A stretch of 64,000 nt of DNA from Erythrobacteraceae bacterium WH01K (GCA_027941995.1 CP115966.1:434001-498000), one strand, 5' to 3'; counted from the first letter of the stretch, positions 44,990 to 54,326 are shown. Notes: generated from the sequence alone by a model not told the origin. Program-made: numbers and translations.

Positions 44990-45970
44990 CTAGCGCGTCT
45001 CGCCTTCGCGCGCGAAATGCGTCTTCCAGTCGGCCCGGCCGCTCGCTGCCATGTGGCTGCGGACGAGCGCCACTTCGGCGGCGATCGTTTCGGCGCGTTC
45101 GTCCCAGCCATCATGGGTGCGCTTGCGCAGCAGCCATCCGCCACTGTGATCCGGACCCCATGCCTGCATGAAGCGGGTCGCTGCCGCCGGGTCGTATCCT
45201 GCATTGGCGATCAGCCACGGGGCAAGGCGATCGGCCTCCCGCTCGGTCGCACGGACCAGCCTGCGCTTCCGCCCCCGCTCGTCCAGGAGGGCGCGGTGCC
45301 GCAGGATGTTGTGCGCCAGTTCGTGCGCGATGACGGCGGCCAGTTCCGGGTCGTCATAGGCGAGGCCGGGAAACTCTTCCCCGATGACCACGCGCTTGCC
45401 ATCGGCCGCGGCGCGTTTGCCGATGGCACCGATCTCGAACCGGGTGGCGCAAGCAGGTGTCCCGATGATGGTGACGTCGCGCCCTTCCGCCGTGGTCAGC
45501 GTGACCTGGCCCGTTTGCTCCAGCGCGGTTTCCATGCGGGTGTTGAGCGACGTCATGCGCAGCCATTTGCGCTCCTCGTCGAACACGGCGTCCGCAACCT
45601 CCTGCCCCGCGACGGCGCGGATCGCGGTATCCCTCGCCAGCAGACCGTCTGCCGGTCCGCCCGGCACGGCCACCTGCACCGCGATATCACCGTTGAGGCC
45701 GAGGGCCTCGCGCAGCAGCGCGCTGTCGCCATAGGCGGCAATGTCGTGCAGCATCAGGCCGGGGCTGGGGCGGGTCTCTTCGCAGAAGGGGGCGTTGGCC
45801 GTCGCCAGTTCGTGGCCCAGCCGCTGGATGCGCGCGTCCTTGGCCCGGAGCTCGGCAAAATCGGCGGGGATGGCGAGCCCCTCGGCCATAGCTGGGTCCT
45901 GCGCGAGTGCCGGCACTGCCAGCGCCGCGAGCCACAGGCACGATAAGGCGGTAAAGGCGGCGCGCATCAT
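44990..45970 (-). CDS. M48-family metallopeptidase, secreted, short form
   Basis: The 326-residue precursor starts MMRAAFTALSCLWLAALAVPALA, a signal peptide. The zinc motif is AVIAHELAHNILRHR (HExxH) and the third ligand is in TEREADRLAPWLI. A PDZ-like stretch (GGPADGLLARDTAIRAV) precedes it. It is probably a periplasmic zinc protease in envelope quality control. The start overlaps the stop of the DsbA-type gene (ATGA); ATG 45967 is an alternative. Confidence 0.92.
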   Translation of the reverse strand: MMRAAFTALSCLWLAALAVPALAQDPAMAEGLAIPADFAELRAKDARIQRLGHELATANAPFCEETRPSPGLMLHDIAAYGDSALLREALGLNGDIAVQVAVPGGPADGLLARDTAIRAVAGQEVADAVFDEERKWLRMTSLNTRMETALEQTGQVTLTTAEGRDVTIIGTPACATRFEIGAIGKRAAADGKRVVIGEEFPGLAYDDPELAAVIAHELAHNILRHRALLDERGRKRRLVRATEREADRLAPWLIANAGYDPAAATRFMQAWGPDHSGGWLLRKRTHDGWDERAETIAAEVALVRSHMAASGRADWKTHFAREGETR

Positions 45971-46680
45971 GCGCCCGCGTCGTCGACCCCGGCGGCGATC
46001 AGCTCTGCCAGCCGTTCCTGTCCCACGGCCCCTTCCAGCGGGGTTCCGCCGGCAATCCAGCTGGGCGTGCCGCCAAAGCCCAGGGCCTGCGCCACCGACT
46101 GGTTTTTCGCCAGTTCCACGGTGATGTCCTCGCCCACTGCGTCCTCGATCGCGCGATCGAGGTCGAGCCCTGCCTTCGCGGCGGCGCGGCGGATGGATTC
46201 GGCATCGCGGCTGTCTTCCTCGAACAGGGCCGCGTGAAAAGCTGCGTATTTGCCCTGCTTGGCAGCGGCAAGCGCCATGCGGGCCGGTTCCTCGCTGCCT
46301 TCGAAGATCGGCCATTCGCGCACCACCACCCGCAGCTCGGGATCGGCGGCGACCAGCGCATCGACATGGTCGCGGGCCATCCGGCAATAGCCGCAATTAT
46401 AGTCCGAGAATTCGACCAGCGTGCGCGTGCCCTGCGGATTGCCGAGCACCGCGCCGGGGAAGGGCTGCATGGCGTCGCCGCCGACCTGTGCCAGCCGCTC
46501 CTTCGCCTCCTGCTTCTGGTAGGCCTCTGCCATTTCCGGCAGGATTTCGGGGTTTTCCAGCAGGTAGGCGCGGGTCTGTTCCTGCCCCATGCCGGTCCGG
46601 TCATACAGCGCCGCGCCGCCGAAGCCTGCGACCAGTGCCAGCGCGCCCGATGCCGCGATCGTCGTCCAGTTGCCTGCCAT
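45967..46680 (-). CDS. DsbA-family thioredoxin-like protein (ScsC/DsbG type)
   Basis: The 237-residue protein has an N-terminal anchor (TIAASGALALVAGFGGAAL), an N-terminal helical region (RAYLLENPEILPEMAEAYQ) of the kind found in Scs/Com-type DsbA proteins, and the redox motif FSDYNCGYCRMARDHV (CGYC near residues 95-98). The cis-Pro loop is in FGGTPSWIAGG. It likely oxidises or isomerises disulfides in the periplasm. It lies between two M48 peptidase genes on one strand, which suggests shared envelope work. Confidence 0.94.
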   Translation of the reverse strand: MAGNWTTIAASGALALVAGFGGAALYDRTGMGQEQTRAYLLENPEILPEMAEAYQKQEAKERLAQVGGDAMQPFPGAVLGNPQGTRTLVEFSDYNCGYCRMARDHVDALVAADPELRVVVREWPIFEGSEEPARMALAAAKQGKYAAFHAALFEEDSRDAESIRRAAAKAGLDLDRAIEDAVGEDITVELAKNQSVAQALGFGGTPSWIAGGTPLEGAVGQERLAELIAAGVDDAGA

Positions 46681-46686
46681 GTGCCC

Positions 46687-48051
46687 CTACCTCGAGTCCC
46701 TGATCCGCTCCAGTTCGGCGCGGGCCTGCAGCGTGATGTCCTGCGCCCTCAGCCAGTCGGGCGAGCCTTCCGGCAGGCTTGCCTCGGCAGCCAGTGCGCT
46801 TTGCAGGGCGCGGCCGTAATCGCGGTTCAGCACCTGCTGTTCTGCCGTGGCCAGCTGTGCGCGCGGCATGTCGCCCTGCGCGGCATGGGTCTTGCCCAGC
46901 TGGTACCATGCGAAGGGGTTCAGCCGGTCGCGGCTGACCGCGGCGCGCAGGACGTTCTCCGCCTCGGGCAGGTGGCTTTCGTCTTCCGTGGCGATCAGGG
47001 CATGGCCGAAGATCGAGGCGATCAGCGGCTGGGAATTGGTCAGTTCGGTCGCCTGGCGCAGGGGTTCCAGCGCGTCGGCCGCGCGGCCCGATTCCAGCAG
47101 GACCTGCCCTTTCAGCTCGAGGAAATAGGGGTCGGCGGGGTCCAGCTCCAGCAGGGCATCGACCTCTGCCAGCGCCCGGTCCATGCGCGCATCCTTGTGA
47201 TAGGCATAGGCGCGGGCATAGCGCGCGGCGACGTCGGTCCGGCTTTCGGGGAAAGAACCCAGCGTGCGCGCAGGGTCGGCAAGATAGCCCGACAGTTTCG
47301 CCTTCACGCGCATGAAGCGGGCCTGCAGCGCAGGATCGTCCGGCGCATCCCATGCAGGGTCGGCGGTGTAGACCTCGCGCAGGCGGGCAATGCGGTCGCC
47401 CGACAGCGGGTGGGTCCGCACGAAGCCGGCCTCGTCGTCCTGGCTGCGGCCATAGCGGAATTCCTGGTTCTGCAGCTTGCCGAAGAAGGTCAGCGAACCG
47501 CGGCCCGAGATACCGGCATCGGACAGAAATTGCGCGCCCGCCGCGTCGGCGGAGGATTCCTGCACGCGGGTGAAGGCGAGGAACTTGCCCAGGGCCGCCC
47601 TCTGCCCGGCCAGCACGGCGCCCAGCGCCGCATCGCCTGCGCCGGCAGCGGCAGCGCCCACGGCAATCAGCAGCGACAGGAGCGACACGCCGGTCGCCGA
47701 TTTCGCGCCTTCGCCGAAGCGGGTGATGTGCCCGCCGGTGATATGGCCCAGCTCGTGCGCGATGACGCCCTGCACCTCGTTGGCCGTATCGGCGGCATCG
47801 ATCAGCCCGGAATGCAGGTAGACGACCTGCCCGCCCGCGACGAAGGCGTTGATGGACGGGTCGTTGACCAGCACGATGTCGACATTGCCCGGCTCCAGCC
47901 CCGAAGCCTCGACCAGAGGATAGGACATTTCCTGCAGCAGCGCCTCCGTCTCTGCATCGCGCAGGATCGATTGGGCGAAAGCGGGCTGGACGGTGAAGGC
48001 GACCAGCGCGCAGAGCGCCAGCAGGTTGGCAAGGATGCGCATGGCGGCCAT
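46687..48051 (-). CDS. M48-family metallopeptidase with TPR region (BepA/YfgC-like)
   Basis: The 454-residue precursor has a signal peptide (RILANLLALCALVAFTVQPAFA), the zinc motif GVIAHELGHITGGHITRF, the third ligand in ESSADAAGAQFLSDAG, and a C-terminal tetratricopeptide region (about 230-450; VDALLELDPADPYFLELKGQVLLESGRA and FAWYQLGKTHAAQGDMPRAQLATAEQ). This layout matches BepA, which degrades or assembles outer-membrane proteins such as LptD. The start at 48051 (MAAMRIL) abuts the hydrolase stop; ATG 48042 is an alternative. Confidence 0.94.
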   Translation of the reverse strand: MAAMRILANLLALCALVAFTVQPAFAQSILRDAETEALLQEMSYPLVEASGLEPGNVDIVLVNDPSINAFVAGGQVVYLHSGLIDAADTANEVQGVIAHELGHITGGHITRFGEGAKSATGVSLLSLLIAVGAAAAGAGDAALGAVLAGQRAALGKFLAFTRVQESSADAAGAQFLSDAGISGRGSLTFFGKLQNQEFRYGRSQDDEAGFVRTHPLSGDRIARLREVYTADPAWDAPDDPALQARFMRVKAKLSGYLADPARTLGSFPESRTDVAARYARAYAYHKDARMDRALAEVDALLELDPADPYFLELKGQVLLESGRAADALEPLRQATELTNSQPLIASIFGHALIATEDESHLPEAENVLRAAVSRDRLNPFAWYQLGKTHAAQGDMPRAQLATAEQQVLNRDYGRALQSALAAEASLPEGSPDWLRAQDITLQARAELERIRDSR

Positions 48052-49032
48052 CTACTCCGTTTCGCCCTGAACGGCGGCTGAAGCCGGTCTGTCCGGGGAC
48101 GCGAGGTGCCGGTCCAGAAACCGCAGGATTTCGGCCTTCACCCGCCCGTCTTTCCGGAACGGGGTGGACAGCGCCATCACGATGGGGATGTGACCCATGC
48201 CGGGGATGCTGTCCGTCTGCACCCGGCCTGTCGGCATTCCCGCATCCACCAGCGCATCGGCAAGAGCGGGGACATTGCGCGGCTTCACCGTCCCGTCCGC
48301 ATCGCCGGTCATCAGCAGGGCGGGCGGCGCGTCGGCCCGTGCGAACGCGATCGGCTGGGTCTTTTCGAGCGGATTGGCATGGCCGAACGCAGCCCGCGTC
48401 GAATCGCTGTCGAGGGGCAGGAAATCGTAAGGTCCGGCAAGGCCCACCCACGCATCGATCGTGTTCGGCCCCAGCCCCTCTGCCGCCAGCCACTGCGTAT
48501 CCAGCGCCAGCATGGCGGCGTTGTAGGCGCCGGCCGAATGGCCCATCACCGCGATCCGGTCCGGATCGCCGCCGTGACGTGCGATATTGTCGTGGATCCA
48601 GCGCAGGGCAGCGGCCCCGTCCTGCAGCATGGCGGGAAATTTCCCGGCCTCGCCCAGCCGGTATCCGGCCGAGACGACGACATAACCCTCTGGCGCGAAA
48701 TTGCGGCCGACAAAGGCGTAGGGTTCGGGATCGCCGCTGCGCCAGCTGCCGCCGTGGATGAAGACGAGGACCGGCAGCGAGGCTTCTCCAGCGCCGCCGG
48801 GCGCACGGTGGACGAACAGGCGCTGCTGGGGATGGTCGCCGAAGCTGACCGGTCCCTCCACCAGTTGCGCGTCGCCGGAGGTGTAGAAGCCGTCCACCCG
48901 GTCCAGCGTCTCGACCGATTGCGCGTTCAGCGCGGCATACCACAGCCCGGCGCCCACCATGCCGAGGCCGATGACGGCCGCCGCGATCCAGATCATTCGC
49001 CTGGAGCCCCTGCCTGCATTGTCCCTACCCAT
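48052..49032 (-). CDS. Alpha/beta hydrolase, HSL/kynurenine formamidase-like
   Basis: The 326-residue protein has an N-terminal membrane anchor (MIWIAAAVIGLGMVGAGLWYAAL) and an esterase domain with the oxyanion motif VLVFIHGGSWRSGD and nucleophile elbow VMGHSAGAYNAAM. The acidic residue is probably in MTGDADGTV and the His in PGMGHIPIV. Substrate unknown; carboxylesterase is inference. Start at 49032 is uncertain, since ATG 48996 also fits. It is the first gene of a run with the two M48 genes and dsbA. Confidence 0.9.
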   Translation of the reverse strand: MGRDNAGRGSRRMIWIAAAVIGLGMVGAGLWYAALNAQSVETLDRVDGFYTSGDAQLVEGPVSFGDHPQQRLFVHRAPGGAGEASLPVLVFIHGGSWRSGDPEPYAFVGRNFAPEGYVVVSAGYRLGEAGKFPAMLQDGAAALRWIHDNIARHGGDPDRIAVMGHSAGAYNAAMLALDTQWLAAEGLGPNTIDAWVGLAGPYDFLPLDSDSTRAAFGHANPLEKTQPIAFARADAPPALLMTGDADGTVKPRNVPALADALVDAGMPTGRVQTDSIPGMGHIPIVMALSTPFRKDGRVKAEILRFLDRHLASPDRPASAAVQGETE

Positions 49033-49046
49033 GATGCGCGTGAGGC

Positions 49047-50147
49047 CTAGGCGGCCTCGTCCCCCTTTTCGACCGCTTCGACGATCTTCGACGTCGCTCC
49101 GTCTGCGGAAAGTCCGGCCTTCTTCAGGAAGTCCTGCCCCAGATCGTAGCTTTCGCCCAGCCATAGCGGGACGCCGGCTTCCTCGATGGCGGCCTTGGCA
49201 GCGACTTCTTCGGGGCTGAACGGTCCGGCGGCCTTGCGGATGAAAACCGCGGCGATGCGATTCGCGTGCTCCTGCACGATCTCGCCGAATGCGGTCAGGT
49301 CGCCCTGTGTATCGTCGCCGATCATGGCAAAGCGCAGCGAAGGGTAATCCGCCAGGATGCGGCGGATGGCATCGGTCTTGTGCGATCCGTGGCTGGACGA
49401 GCCGAACGTGCTGCGATCCAGGCCCCAGTCGCGCAGGAATACAGGGCCGAGCGGCATTTCCCGCTGCCGCTTGAACGCGACGAGATAGCTGAACAGGTTC
49501 CACGGGCTGGACGATACGTAGAAGAACGGGCGGTGGAAGGCGCGAATGCGGTCGCCGGTATGCGTCTCGCCCTCCGCCAGCACGCGGCCTCCGCCGAGCG
49601 AGGAATAGAATACGTCCGCACCCGGCACGGCCAGGCGTTCGTCCGGCATCTGCGCCAGCACCCGCCGCCAGTTGCGCGCCACGCTGCGCAGATTGCCGGT
49701 AATGCCGGTTTCGATGATCGTGTCATCGATATCGGAAATGACTGCCAGCGACGCGCTGCGGCCGGGTGCCAGCACATGGCCTTCGATGCACTGGTCGCCA
49801 TCCCCGTTCGTCCAGTGCAGCGTCACCACTTCCCACGACGTGTTCTCCGGCAGCGGGAGAGGGTCGTCGAGCGCGATTTCGAAGGTGACGAAACCTTCCT
49901 TGTCCGTTGTGCCGGGCACTTCGATGCTGGAGCCGTCGGCGCGCTCTACTTCCAGCCGCGCTTCCATTCCCGCGACCTCGTGGCTCAGGAACTGGGCCAG
50001 CATGGTGCGCATGGCCTGCCACCTCCCGCCGCCATCGAAGCTCGACTTGGCCGAGCGCAGGGCACGCGCCTTCATGTAAAGGTGGGTTTCGTTGCGGTGG
50101 CCGAAATAGGGCTGGAGGCGGACGGGCGCAGTCGGGAACAAGGGCAT
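49047..50147 (-). CDS. APP1-family (DUF2183) phosphatidate phosphatase-like protein
   Basis: The 366-residue protein contains VISDIDDTIIETGITG, the DxDxT phosphatase motif near residue 138, then YVSSSPWNLFSYLVAF and MIGDDTQGDLTAFGEI, all characteristic of APP1/DUF2183. The yeast member dephosphorylates phosphatidate; in bacteria the substrate is not established. It ends 14 bases before the hydrolase start, on the same strand, so it probably belongs to that operon. Confidence 0.92.
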   Translation of the reverse strand: MPLFPTAPVRLQPYFGHRNETHLYMKARALRSAKSSFDGGGRWQAMRTMLAQFLSHEVAGMEARLEVERADGSSIEVPGTTDKEGFVTFEIALDDPLPLPENTSWEVVTLHWTNGDGDQCIEGHVLAPGRSASLAVISDIDDTIIETGITGNLRSVARNWRRVLAQMPDERLAVPGADVFYSSLGGGRVLAEGETHTGDRIRAFHRPFFYVSSSPWNLFSYLVAFKRQREMPLGPVFLRDWGLDRSTFGSSSHGSHKTDAIRRILADYPSLRFAMIGDDTQGDLTAFGEIVQEHANRIAAVFIRKAAGPFSPEEVAAKAAIEEAGVPLWLGESYDLGQDFLKKAGLSADGATSKIVEAVEKGDEAA

Positions 50148-50240
50148 GGGCAGGGGCTAGCGGCAGGACGCCCCCAGCGAAACCCCGTCAGGGCAAACAA
50201 ACGTGTTCCGGCAATGCAGGCAAGGCTGCGACCGGCAGGT

Positions 50241-52142
50241 TCAGCCGACCAGCTTGCGCCCGACCTGCTCCACCAGTTTCACATCGTCCTCGATCTCGCC
50301 GACCAGCACCACTTCGCCCGTTGGCAGGCGGCGGATCATGACGATGCCGAATTCGGGGCCCTCGGCGGAAATCGATGCGAGCGCACGCGGTTCGATCTCG
50401 CGCAGCTTCTTCGCCAGGGTTTCGCGGACCTCGCCTTCCTCGGCCACCGGTTTGCCGGCTTCCTCGCGGCGCAGGCGGCGTTCGGCCTGTACGACGCCCT
50501 TCAACCCGCCCTCTGCACTCGACAGGAATTCGCGCAAGGTGCCGCGCTTCAGTTCCATGCGGTGTGCATGGCTCAGCACGGCGGCATATTCGGTCAGGCG
50601 GGTCTTGTCGTAATCCGCCCCGAAGACGAGCTTCACGACCGGCGTCATCGGCGCTCGGTCCTGCACGGTCAGGCCGCTTTCGCTGACCAGTTCGGCAAAG
50701 TCCTCGGGCGCTTCCTCTGCGGCCAGGCTGACGTCGTAGGCGCGGCCGACCGCGGCATAGAGCGCGTTGCGGCTGCGATCTTCGGACGTACTGGCAGCCT
50801 GCGCCAGTTCGCGTGCATCGGCGAGACAGTCGTAAAGACCGGCGTTCTCGTCGATCTCGACCGAAGGGGTGAAGGTGATCTCCGTCGCCGGAGCGGGGAT
50901 GTCTGAGGCAGGTTCGCCGGTTTCCGGGCTGGCGACGGCAAACGGGTCGAGATCGAGCGGTGCTTCGGCCTCGGGCTCATCCGCTACCGCGTCATCCAGT
51001 TCCAGCGGCGCTTCCAGTTCGAACGGCGCTTCCAGTTCCAGCGAGACATCCTGTGCGGTTTCCCCGGCATCGTAGCCTTGCGGGATCGCTGGCTCGTCGT
51101 CCCAGTCCGATCCTTCGTCTTCCGTGTCCATTGCCGAGGGCACATCGCCGGGCAGCGGGTTCGCCGCGGGAAGGATGGGTTCCTTCGCCTGGCGCTCGCC
51201 CTTGGGCTTGATCAGGCTGGAAAGCGGGGTCGACCAGTCTTCGGCATCGTCGCTTTCGGCATCGTCATAGGCATCTTCGCCATCCTCGCTGCCCTCTTCT
51301 TCGCTGGCGAGCAGGCGCGCGGCCATGGCTTCGGCTTCGGCGCGGACGTCGGCCTCTGCATCGAAGGTCGCAGTGCTGTCGCCGAACGCGGGCAATGGCA
51401 GGTCGTCGAAGCCGTCATCGGCACCGTCGTCGCCACCCGTTGTGTCCGCCGCAGGACCGTCGGCCCAGTCGCCGATGGGGTCTTCGGAATGGTCGCGGTC
51501 GTCCTCTGCGCCTTCCGGCTCCGCACCTTCCAGCGCGTTGTCGATTTCCAGCAGCAGGGCATCGGTCGTGATCTGGTCGGCCACTTCCTTCCAGTTGATG
51601 ACGCCGTAGATGAAATCGATCGTGTCGTCGTCGCTGGAGAAGGGCAGCAGGATGCCGCGATAAAGCACGGTCGCGCCGCGCTGGTTCACGAATTCCGCCT
51701 CGAAGCCGATCGGCGCCTTGTTGGCGAGGATCTGCATGTAGTGGTCGGTAATACGGCTCAGCAGCGAACGGCTGGGCACGTCTTCCAGGGTCTCGATCTC
51801 GGCATCGGCATCGCATTCGCCGGCCAGCTTCGCGCCGAGATAGGGCACGGCCGGGTTTTCTATGCCCGAGGTGAAATCCAGCAGGACCGAGAACGGGCCG
51901 AAATCGTCCAGCGTCTCGGGCTCCAGATCCTCGATGCAGGGCAGGCTGCGGTCGCCCAGCAGGCTGGCCCAGAAATTATAGGCCCGGACCTGCATCCGCC
52001 GCTCGTCCTGACCGACGGGGGAGGGGGGCGACTGCACTTCCATGCCGTCGTCCTGCTCGTCCTCGTCGAAGTCGTCGGCGTCGATCTCGTCATCCCAAGC
52101 GGATGACCCGAATTTGCCGCGCAGCGTGTCCATCAGTCCCAT
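50241..52142 (-). CDS. Large acidic protein with N-terminal PAS-like domain
   Basis: The 633-residue protein has an acidic start (DDEIDADDFDEDEQDD), a PAS-like segment (about residues 50-195; AYNFWASLLGDRSLPCIEDLEPETLDDFGPF, SLLSRITDHYMQIL, FEAEFVNQRGATVLYRGILLPF), a long disordered Asp/Glu/Ala/Pro-rich middle (about 200-430) with a repeated ELEAP pattern, and a folded C-terminal part (about 440-633) with no known domain. No membrane segment, kinase or DNA-binding domain is visible. The N-terminal segment resembles PAS domains of unclassified sphingomonad proteins. Function unknown. Confidence 0.83.
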   Translation of the reverse strand: MGLMDTLRGKFGSSAWDDEIDADDFDEDEQDDGMEVQSPPSPVGQDERRMQVRAYNFWASLLGDRSLPCIEDLEPETLDDFGPFSVLLDFTSGIENPAVPYLGAKLAGECDADAEIETLEDVPSRSLLSRITDHYMQILANKAPIGFEAEFVNQRGATVLYRGILLPFSSDDDTIDFIYGVINWKEVADQITTDALLLEIDNALEGAEPEGAEDDRDHSEDPIGDWADGPAADTTGGDDGADDGFDDLPLPAFGDSTATFDAEADVRAEAEAMAARLLASEEEGSEDGEDAYDDAESDDAEDWSTPLSSLIKPKGERQAKEPILPAANPLPGDVPSAMDTEDEGSDWDDEPAIPQGYDAGETAQDVSLELEAPFELEAPLELDDAVADEPEAEAPLDLDPFAVASPETGEPASDIPAPATEITFTPSVEIDENAGLYDCLADARELAQAASTSEDRSRNALYAAVGRAYDVSLAAEEAPEDFAELVSESGLTVQDRAPMTPVVKLVFGADYDKTRLTEYAAVLSHAHRMELKRGTLREFLSSAEGGLKGVVQAERRLRREEAGKPVAEEGEVRETLAKKLREIEPRALASISAEGPEFGIVMIRRLPTGEVVLVGEIEDDVKLVEQVGRKLVG

Positions 52143-52319
52143 TGCCCCTGGCTTTGCCTGTTGCGGGCCGTAGGTGACCCTTCACCACAGGGGTATGAGG
52201 GGGCATGGTAAACATACGGTTAAGGGCTTTTCGCCCCGCGATGCGCAGTGCGGGCGTCTCCGGCAGCCAGCCGCCGTGACGTCGGCGCGCCAGTCCGGAG
52301 CGCCGAGCTGCCAGAGCAA

Positions 52320-52844
52320 TCAGAAGAGGTAGCGCATCGTGATCCGCTGGCGGACCGGTGCATCGGCCACTTCGAACGACGCGGAGGAGAAGCTGGGCGG
52401 CCCCATCTTCAGCTTCGCATCGCGCGAGAAACCGAACCCTTCCTTGGGCATCATCATCAGCGCACGGTCCGCCTTGCCATTGGCGTTCTCGTCATGGAGC
52501 AGGGCGATCGCATAGGTCCCGGCAGGCACGTTGTGAAAGGTGATCCGGACGCCGTTGCGGGCGGCGGCGCGGGCCTCGAACGCGGCGGCATCGCCTTCGC
52601 AATCGGGGAAATGCTTCCGGCTCGACGTCAGGCAGGCGAGGATATCGCCCTTCGCATTGCGCAGCTGCGTGACGTCGACCGTGACGTCCTGCACCTGCGG
52701 TGCGGCATTGCCGCCCGCCAGGATGGCAGCGCCCGCCAGCGTCAGGAGGGGCGCGCCCGCGATGGCGCGGCGGCGACGGCCACTGCGCCCCGTTGTTTCC
52801 CAGGCCGCCTGTACGCGTCGGCCAATCCCCCGTCCGTTCCGCAT
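52320..52844 (-). CDS. DUF2141 domain protein, exported
   Basis: The C-terminal 130 residues fit DUF2141: VTQLRNAKGDILACLTSS, RITFHNVPAGTYAIALLHDENANGKAD and MMMPKEGFGFSRDAK. A hydrophobic segment (APLLTLAGAAILAGGNAAP) after an Arg-rich stretch predicts export. The ATG at 52844 is the first convincing start and makes the gene overlap the end of the hydroxylase gene by 103 bases in another frame. A shorter protein beginning near the signal is possible, but no start codon lies there. It is probably translationally coupled to that gene. Confidence 0.82.
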   Translation of the reverse strand: MRNGRGIGRRVQAAWETTGRSGRRRRAIAGAPLLTLAGAAILAGGNAAPQVQDVTVDVTQLRNAKGDILACLTSSRKHFPDCEGDAAAFEARAAARNGVRITFHNVPAGTYAIALLHDENANGKADRALMMMPKEGFGFSRDAKLKMGPPSFSSASFEVADAPVRQRITMRYLF

Positions 52845-53584
52845 AATCTGTCCCATACCCTGAAATAGAGCCCGTAATTGCACCGGTATCTTTCATGGTG
52901 CAGCTGGTGATGGCTCGCCGTTATCACCCAGTCCCCTACCCTTGAATGAACAAGCGCGCGGGGAAAGATCTCCCACCCCATGTGATTGGTCACGCCCATC
53001 ACCGTCATGATGCCCAGCACCAGTCCCAGCATCGCGACGTGGATCGGCACCAGGAAAACCAGCGCCGGGATGACGACCGCGCCGGTCAGCGCCTCGACCG
53101 GGTGGAAACTCATCGCGGCCCACGCGGTCGGAGGGCGGCTGGCATGGTGCACCGCGTGGGCGATGCGGAAGGCGCGCGGCTCGTGCATCCACCTGTGGGT
53201 CCAGTAGAACCAGGTATCGTGCGCGAAGAGATAGGCGATGACGGAAAGCGGCAGGTACCACAGCGGATAGTCGTTCCAGCCGGTATAGACCTGCGTCCAG
53301 CCATGCGCCTGCCAGCCCCATGCGATGACGCCTGCCGGAATGCCGTAAAGCGCGGCCGAGGCAAGCGACCAGCCGATTTCGCGCCGGACCTGCCTGCCGA
53401 GTTTCGCGTGATAGCCGGGGCGGACCTTGCCCGTGATCCAGGCGAAGATGCCGCTGGTCGCCAGGTAGCGCAGCGCGACGATGACGCTCATCGCCGCCGC
53501 CGACCAGCCGATTGCCGCCCAGGGCGCATCGAAGAAACCGGTAAGGTTCGCCATCATTCCGTCCAGACCCGCATCGGCAGGCAT
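52742..53584 (-). CDS. Sterol desaturase / fatty acid hydroxylase-family membrane protein
   Basis: The 280-residue membrane protein has three histidine boxes typical of di-iron hydroxylases: HDTWFYWTHRWMH (about 120-132), HAVHHAS (about 141-147) and HHQLHHERY (about 225-233), between hydrophobic segments. Such enzymes hydroxylate or desaturate lipids; in Erythrobacteraceae related proteins occur in carotenoid or hopanoid modification, but the substrate here is unknown. GAGG precedes the ATG at 53584; internal ATGs at 53557 and 53554 are alternatives. The last 103 bases overlap the DUF2141 gene. Confidence 0.92.
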   Translation of the reverse strand: MPADAGLDGMMANLTGFFDAPWAAIGWSAAAMSVIVALRYLATSGIFAWITGKVRPGYHAKLGRQVRREIGWSLASAALYGIPAGVIAWGWQAHGWTQVYTGWNDYPLWYLPLSVIAYLFAHDTWFYWTHRWMHEPRAFRIAHAVHHASRPPTAWAAMSFHPVEALTGAVVIPALVFLVPIHVAMLGLVLGIMTVMGVTNHMGWEIFPRALVHSRVGDWVITASHHQLHHERYRCNYGLYFRVWDRLCGTDGGLADAYRRPGKQRGAVAVAAAPSRARPS

Positions 53585-53708
53585 CTTACGCCGCCTCGCC
53601 TAGCCTGCAAAGCCTAACGAAGTGCTGAGTGCGGTGGCCGTGTGGTCCGAGTGGAGCGGGTCGGGCAGTACAGCGCAGCGCCGATTAGGTGCCGCGCCGA
53701 CGGGCCGC

Positions 53709-54245
53709 CTATTCCCCAGCGCCCCAGGGCGCGCATTCGCCGTCGCTCGCCACGGTCATGCGCCTGAGCGCGGTCCGGGCGAGGCGCTCCACCTCCACCT
53801 TGCGCCGCGCGGCGGCCAGCGGTTCGGTCGGTGCGGGCCGCACGATTTCCGCGTCATAGGCGTCGGCGACGATGATGCCGCACGCATCGGGACGAAACGC
53901 ATCGGTCTCCAGCACGCCGCGATCGAGGTCGGGGGCCAGCGCCCAGTAGAACTTGTCGCAATGCTCCAGATAATCGGGCCATTTCGCATCGCCGAGCAGG
54001 TCCGCCCGGCTGACCTTGATTTCCACGATGATCACGCGGCCTTTCGCATCGATGCCCATCAGGTCCGCGCGGCGGCCCCCCTTCAGCGGCATTTCGGGCA
54101 GGCACCAGATGCCGTTGCGGGCAAACATCCGCGATATGCCGCGGCACAGGCCGCCGGCATCGTTGGCAACGGGATTGGCGAGCGGGATGGCGGATGCGCT
54201 GCCGGCGCTGTCCGATTCGGTCTGGCTGGAGAGGGTCGCTGTCAT
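53709..54245 (-). CDS. mmcB: MmcB-family DNA repair protein
   Basis: The 178-residue protein contains the PD-(D/E)XK-like core RRADLMGIDAKGRVIIVEIKVSRADLLGDAKWPDYLEHCDKFYWALAPD, which is the MmcB/DUF2201 signature region. In Caulobacter MmcB belongs to the LexA regulon and helps the ImuABC mutagenesis pathway. No LexA box was recognised upstream here. The gene lies alone between the hydroxylase and a hypothetical gene. Confidence 0.92.
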   Translation of the reverse strand: MTATLSSQTESDSAGSASAIPLANPVANDAGGLCRGISRMFARNGIWCLPEMPLKGGRRADLMGIDAKGRVIIVEIKVSRADLLGDAKWPDYLEHCDKFYWALAPDLDRGVLETDAFRPDACGIIVADAYDAEIVRPAPTEPLAAARRKVEVERLARTALRRMTVASDGECAPWGAGE

Positions 54246-54326
54246 GCAGACTGTCTGGAACAGACCGTGAACTTCGTCAAGCGGCTGGTGCCAGGCCCGG
54301 CCTGCCTACGCGGCGCGGCGCCCTTA

